Origin: Aquibium carbonis
GTDB taxonomy: Bacteria > Pseudomonadota > Alphaproteobacteria > Rhizobiales > Rhizobiaceae
Direction of reading: 5' to 3'
Assembly: GCF_003970795.1 (NCBI RefSeq)
Contig: NZ_RWKW01000004.1
Span: forward strand, 1-64,000
DNA: 64,000 nucleotides
Shown here in pieces: positions 60,841 to 64,000 of this stretch (its first letter is position 1; the number at the start of each line of letters is the position of its first letter). Under the pieces are notes generated by a model that ran no database searches, was not told the origin of the DNA, and worked only from the letters and a program-made list of their open reading frames with translations. The position numbers and the translations under genes were made by a program.

Positions 60841-61866
60841 ATGGCGGTCGAGCAGCGGATGATGAAGGCTCTGAAGGGGGAAACGCTTTCGCCTCCCCCC
60901 ATCTGGATGATGCGCCAGGCAGGCCGGTATCTGCCGGAGTATCGCGCCAAGCGCCTGGAAGCCGGAAGCTTCCTCGACCTGTGCTACTCGCCCGATTTCG
61001 CGGTCGAGGTGACACTGCAGCCGATCCGGCGCTACGGCTTCGACGCATCGATCCTGTTTTCGGACATTCTCGTCGTCCCGCATGCCCTTGGACGTGATCT
61101 TCGCTTCGAGGAAGGACGCGGACCCCTGATGACGCCCATCCAGGAGAACGAGATTGGCGGGCTCACGACGACGGGTTTCCACGACAGGCTTGCGCCGGTC
61201 TACGAGACGGTCGGGCGCCTTCGTGAGGAGCTGCCGCAGGAGACCACGCTTCTCGGCTTCTGCGGGGCGCCCTGGACCGTGGCGACCTACATGATCGCGG
61301 GCAAGGGCACGCCCGACCAGGCGCCGGCACGACTGTTTTCCTATCGGCACCCGGAAGCGTTCGCAAAACTCATCGACCTTCTGGCCGACGTCTCGGCCGA
61401 CTACCTGATCCACCAGATCGACAAGGGCGCCGACGCGGTGCAAATCTTCGACAGCTGGTCGGGCGTTCTGGACGAGGCGTCCTTTGCCGCCTTCTGCGAA
61501 GCGCCGGTGCGGAAGATGGTCGAGCGTATCAAGCGCAAGCATCCGGGCGTTCCGATCATCGGGTTCCCGAAGGGCGCGGGGTCCCGTTACGAGCGCTATC
61601 GGGAGAACACCGGCGTCGATGTTCTGGCGCTCGACTGGTCGGTTCCTTTGTCGACCGCGGCCAGACTGCAAAAGGAGGGCGCCGTTCAGGGCAATCTCGA
61701 TCCGATGCGTCTCGTCGCCGGCGGAAAGGCGCTGGAAGAAGGCATTGACCGGATCCTCCAGGCACTCGGTGGCGGGCCGTTCATCTTCAATCTCGGCCAT
61801 GGCGTGACACCCGAGACACCGGTCGACCACGTCGCCGCGATGGTTGCGCAGGTGCGGGGCGCCTGA
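60841..61866 (+). CDS. hemE: Uroporphyrinogen decarboxylase
   Basis: A 341-residue heme-synthesis enzyme. The signature [19 protein letters not shown] is at the N-terminus, with the second [15 protein letters not shown] motif near residue 140. ATG 60841 or GTG 60832 may be used; GGGAGGGAGAAGG precedes both. The promoter lies in the GANTC-rich segment, so transcription may be tied to replication timing as in Caulobacter. hemJ follows 2 bp after its stop. Confidence 0.96.
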   Translation: MAVEQRMMKALKGETLSPPPIWMMRQAGRYLPEYRAKRLEAGSFLDLCYSPDFAVEVTLQPIRRYGFDASILFSDILVVPHALGRDLRFEEGRGPLMTPIQENEIGGLTTTGFHDRLAPVYETVGRLREELPQETTLLGFCGAPWTVATYMIAGKGTPDQAPARLFSYRHPEAFAKLIDLLADVSADYLIHQIDKGADAVQIFDSWSGVLDEASFAAFCEAPVRKMVERIKRKHPGVPIIGFPKGAGSRYERYRENTGVDVLALDWSVPLSTAARLQKEGAVQGNLDPMRLVAGGKALEEGIDRILQALGGGPFIFNLGHGVTPETPVDHVAAMVAQVRGA

Positions 61867-61868
61867 GG

Positions 61869-62402
61869 ATGGTGGCAAGCGCGCAATCGAGCGGGGCGAA
61901 GGCTGCGCGCCGCGCGGCCATCGCCATCGCCATCTTCCTAGCGCTGACGGCCATGCTGTTTCTGATGGACCCCGGCAATTTCTACCTCTGGGCCAAGGCC
62001 ATCCACGTGATCGCGGTCATCTCCTGGATGGCGGGAATGCTCTATCTGCCGCGCCTGTTCATCTATCACTGCGAGGCGGAGCCCGGCTCGGTGCAGTCGG
62101 AAACCTTCAAGGTGATGGAGCAGCGCCTGCTGCGGGTGATCATCAATCCGGCGATGACGGTGACCTGGGTCTTCGGCTTGTGGCTGGCATGGGAAGGATT
62201 TTCGTTCCAGCCGGGATGGCTCCACGCCAAGATCGCACTCGTGCTGGTCCTGTCGGGCTTTCACGGCTATTTTTCAGCTGCCGTCCGGCGCTTCTCCGAA
62301 GATCGCAACACCAAGCCGGCCGGGCATTGGCGCCTGATGAACGAAGGGCCGACGATCGTGATGATCCTGGCCGTCATTCTCGTCATCGTGAAACCGTTCT
62401 GA
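61869..62402 (+). CDS. hemJ: Protoporphyrinogen oxidase HemJ
   Basis: A 177-residue membrane protein with four helices, the HemJ type of protoporphyrinogen IX oxidase. The conserved heme-ligand His is in [19 protein letters not shown], and the essential Lys/Arg region is [19 protein letters not shown]. It is co-transcribed with hemE. Rho follows 142 bp later. Confidence 0.93.
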   Translation: MVASAQSSGAKAARRAAIAIAIFLALTAMLFLMDPGNFYLWAKAIHVIAVISWMAGMLYLPRLFIYHCEAEPGSVQSETFKVMEQRLLRVIINPAMTVTWVFGLWLAWEGFSFQPGWLHAKIALVLVLSGFHGYFSAAVRRFSEDRNTKPAGHWRLMNEGPTIVMILAVILVIVKPF

Positions 62403-62544
62403 CCGAAAGCCACCTTGCGCTCGCGACCAGTCGAGGCTAATAGACAAAATTCCTTCCTCTACAGCGCAGCAGCCTCTTTTCCTCCGCCGCCGGCTCCCCG
62501 CCGCATCCGCTGTACCTCGCCTCCTAACATCAGAGCTGTTCTCC

Positions 62545-63810
62545 ATGCAGGAAATGAAACTCCAGGACTTCAAGAACAAGAAGCCGACCGACCTGATTGC
62601 CTTCGCCGAATCGCTCGAGGTCGAGAATGCGAGCGTGATGCGCAAGCAGGAGCTCATGTTCGCCATCCTGAAGAAACTGGCCGCGCAGGACATCGAGATC
62701 ATCGGCGATGGCGTGGTGGAGGTGCTCCAGGACGGTTTCGGATTCCTGCGGTCGGCGAACGCCAACTATCTTCCGGGGCCCGATGACATCTACATTTCAC
62801 CTTCGCAGATCCGCCGATTTTCGCTGAAGACCGGCGACACGGTCGAAGGACCGATCCGCAGCCCCAAGGAAGGCGAACGCTACTTCGCGCTTTTGAAGGT
62901 CAACACCATCAATTTCGACGATCCGGAGAAGATCCGGCACAAGATCCACTTCGACAATCTCACGCCGCTGTATCCGAACGAGCGGCTGCGGATGGAGGTG
63001 GAGAACCCGACGACGAAGGACATCTCCTCGCGGGTGATCGATCTCGTCGCGCCGCTTGGAAAGGGCCAGCGCGGCCTGATCGTCGCACCGCCGCGAACCG
63101 GCAAGACGGTGCTGCTCCAGAACATCGCCCACTCGATCACGTCCAACCATCCCGAGTGCTTCCTGATCGTCCTCCTAATCGACGAGCGGCCGGAAGAAGT
63201 CACCGACATGCAGCGCTCCGTGCGCGGCGAAGTCGTATCGTCGACCTTCGACGAGCCCGCGGTGCGCCACGTGCAGGTTGCCGAAATCGTCATCGAAAAG
63301 GCAAAGCGCCTCGTCGAGCATGGTCGCGACGTCGTGATCCTTCTCGATTCCATCACACGTCTCGGCCGCGCCTACAACACGGTGGTGCCGTCGTCGGGGA
63401 AGGTGTTGACCGGTGGCGTCGACGCCAATGCGCTGCAGCGCCCGAAGCGCTTCTTCGGCGCGGCACGCAACATCGAGGAAGGCGGGTCGCTGACCATCAT
63501 CGCAACGGCGCTGATCGATACCGGCAGCCGCATGGACGAGGTCATCTTCGAAGAGTTCAAAGGCACCGGCAATTCCGAAATCGTGCTCGACCGGAAGGTT
63601 GCCGACAAGCGCATCTTCCCCGCCATGGACATCCTCAAGTCGGGCACGCGCAAGGAAGACCTGCTCGTTCCCCGCCAGGACCTGCAGAAGATCTTCGTGC
63701 TGCGCCGCATCCTTTCGCCGATGGGCACGACCGATGCGATCGAGTTCCTCATCGACAAGCTGAAGCAGACGAAGGGCAATGCCGACTTCTTCGACTCGAT
63801 GAACACCTGA
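62545..63810 (+). CDS. rho: Transcription termination factor Rho
   Basis: A 421-residue RNA helicase. The N-terminal RNA-binding domain opens with [19 protein letters not shown] and has the cold-shock-like GFGFLRS motif; Walker A is [12 protein letters not shown], Walker B is [15 protein letters not shown], and the R-loop follows. The 142-bp leader after hemJ is moderately T/C-rich and may allow Rho autoregulation. Confidence 0.97.
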   Translation: MQEMKLQDFKNKKPTDLIAFAESLEVENASVMRKQELMFAILKKLAAQDIEIIGDGVVEVLQDGFGFLRSANANYLPGPDDIYISPSQIRRFSLKTGDTVEGPIRSPKEGERYFALLKVNTINFDDPEKIRHKIHFDNLTPLYPNERLRMEVENPTTKDISSRVIDLVAPLGKGQRGLIVAPPRTGKTVLLQNIAHSITSNHPECFLIVLLIDERPEEVTDMQRSVRGEVVSSTFDEPAVRHVQVAEIVIEKAKRLVEHGRDVVILLDSITRLGRAYNTVVPSSGKVLTGGVDANALQRPKRFFGAARNIEEGGSLTIIATALIDTGSRMDEVIFEEFKGTGNSEIVLDRKVADKRIFPAMDILKSGTRKEDLLVPRQDLQKIFVLRRILSPMGTTDAIEFLIDKLKQTKGNADFFDSMNT

Positions 63811-63921
63811 TCGATTCGGTCCCGATACGAAAATCTTTCGCTCGGCGTCGATTCGTTTCCGAAACGATCTTTGGCGCAGCGGGGACCGCCGACGGATAGG
63901 AGTCTCCGGCGAGGCCGACCC

Positions 63922-64000
63922 ATGCAGAGCCGACCGGACATGGATACGATCTTCGCCCTTTCCAGCGGGCGCCTGCCGGCCGGGCTGGCCGTGATCCGCC
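63922..64000 (+). CDS. mnmE: tRNA modification GTPase MnmE, N-terminal fragment
   Basis: The first 26 codons are present: DTIFALSSGRLPAGLAVIR is the conserved MnmE start, which leads into the formyl-tetrahydrofolate-binding domain. The start may be ATG 63922 or 63940. The gene runs off the window. The order rho-mnmE is standard beside the origin in this group. Confidence 0.85.
   Translation, partial: MQSRPDMDTIFALSSGRLPAGLAVIR

Noticed and set aside
1-64000. CRISPR arrays, rRNA, tRNA, prophage or insertion sequences
   Set aside because: No regularly spaced repeats, transposase or integrase genes, or recognisable RNA genes were found; tRNA detection by eye is limited, so a tRNA search would be needed to be certain.

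Overview
The window is high-GC chromosomal DNA of an alphaproteobacterium, most probably order Hyphomicrobiales (Rhizobiales). The right third carries the run hisB-hisH-hisA-hisF-hisE-coaA, hslV-hslU, DUF1402, smr-mltA-Tim44, fxsA, secB, dnaQ, coaE-aroE-maf-ppsR, hemE-hemJ-rho-mnmE, which is the usual neighbourhood of the chromosome origin in this order. I cannot name the family or genus from the sequence alone. I saw no rRNA, tRNA, CRISPR array, prophage or insertion sequence.

Region 1 (1-15.75 kb) is a low-oxygen response island. It encodes a FixL-type heme-PAS sensor kinase, its partner FixJ, a small stand-alone receiver protein that may be a FixT-like feedback inhibitor, and a FixK-type Crp/Fnr regulator without Fe-S cysteines. 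Seven FNR/FixK-type boxes (TTGAy-N4-rTCAA or close variants) lie ahead of its operons: phasin, universal stress protein, two small c-type cytochromes, an ADP-forming acyl-CoA synthetase/acetyltransferase fusion, a conserved hypothetical, and the receiver gene. Four of the boxes are centred 60-66 bp before a start codon. The same block holds a phosphotransferase/AAA fusion, DUF302, a P1B-like ATPase with a CPL motif, thioredoxin 2, an MgtC/DUF4010 membrane protein and a flavodoxin-fold reductase.

Region 2 (15.77-23.3 kb) is a divergent catabolic cassette of unknown substrate. A GntR regulator, a DUF6807 (PmoA-like) protein and a fumarylacetoacetate-hydrolase-family enzyme face a TRAP transporter (DctP and a fused DctQM) with two Gfo/Idh/MocA dehydrogenases. 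A nested palindrome lies between the arms. Region 3 (23.3-25.4 kb) is an Lrp/AsnC regulator divergent from a cysteine-desulfurase-like enzyme.

Region 4 (25.4-35.2 kb) is an ectoine/5-hydroxyectoine uptake and degradation cluster: ehuBCDA, eutB, eutC and a class III transaminase on one side, and ectoine hydrolase (doeA/eutD), an M20 deacylase and an FCD-type GntR regulator on the other. No EutA, EnuR-type MocR regulator or semialdehyde dehydrogenase is present in the window.

Region 5 (35.4-42.2 kb) is mixed accessory metabolism: a ferredoxin-reductase-like flavoprotein, a beta-hydroxyacid dehydrogenase, a small P-loop kinase, an orphan TRAP binding protein, a MetE C-domain enzyme, a ParDE toxin-antitoxin pair and AlkB.

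Region 6 (42.2-64 kb) is core genome. The 404-bp gap between ppsR and hemE (60437-60840) looks like the chromosomal replication origin: it has DnaA-box-like sequences, a 50-bp stretch that is about 70% A+T, and four GANTC (CcrM) sites within 36 bp. The window ends inside mnmE.
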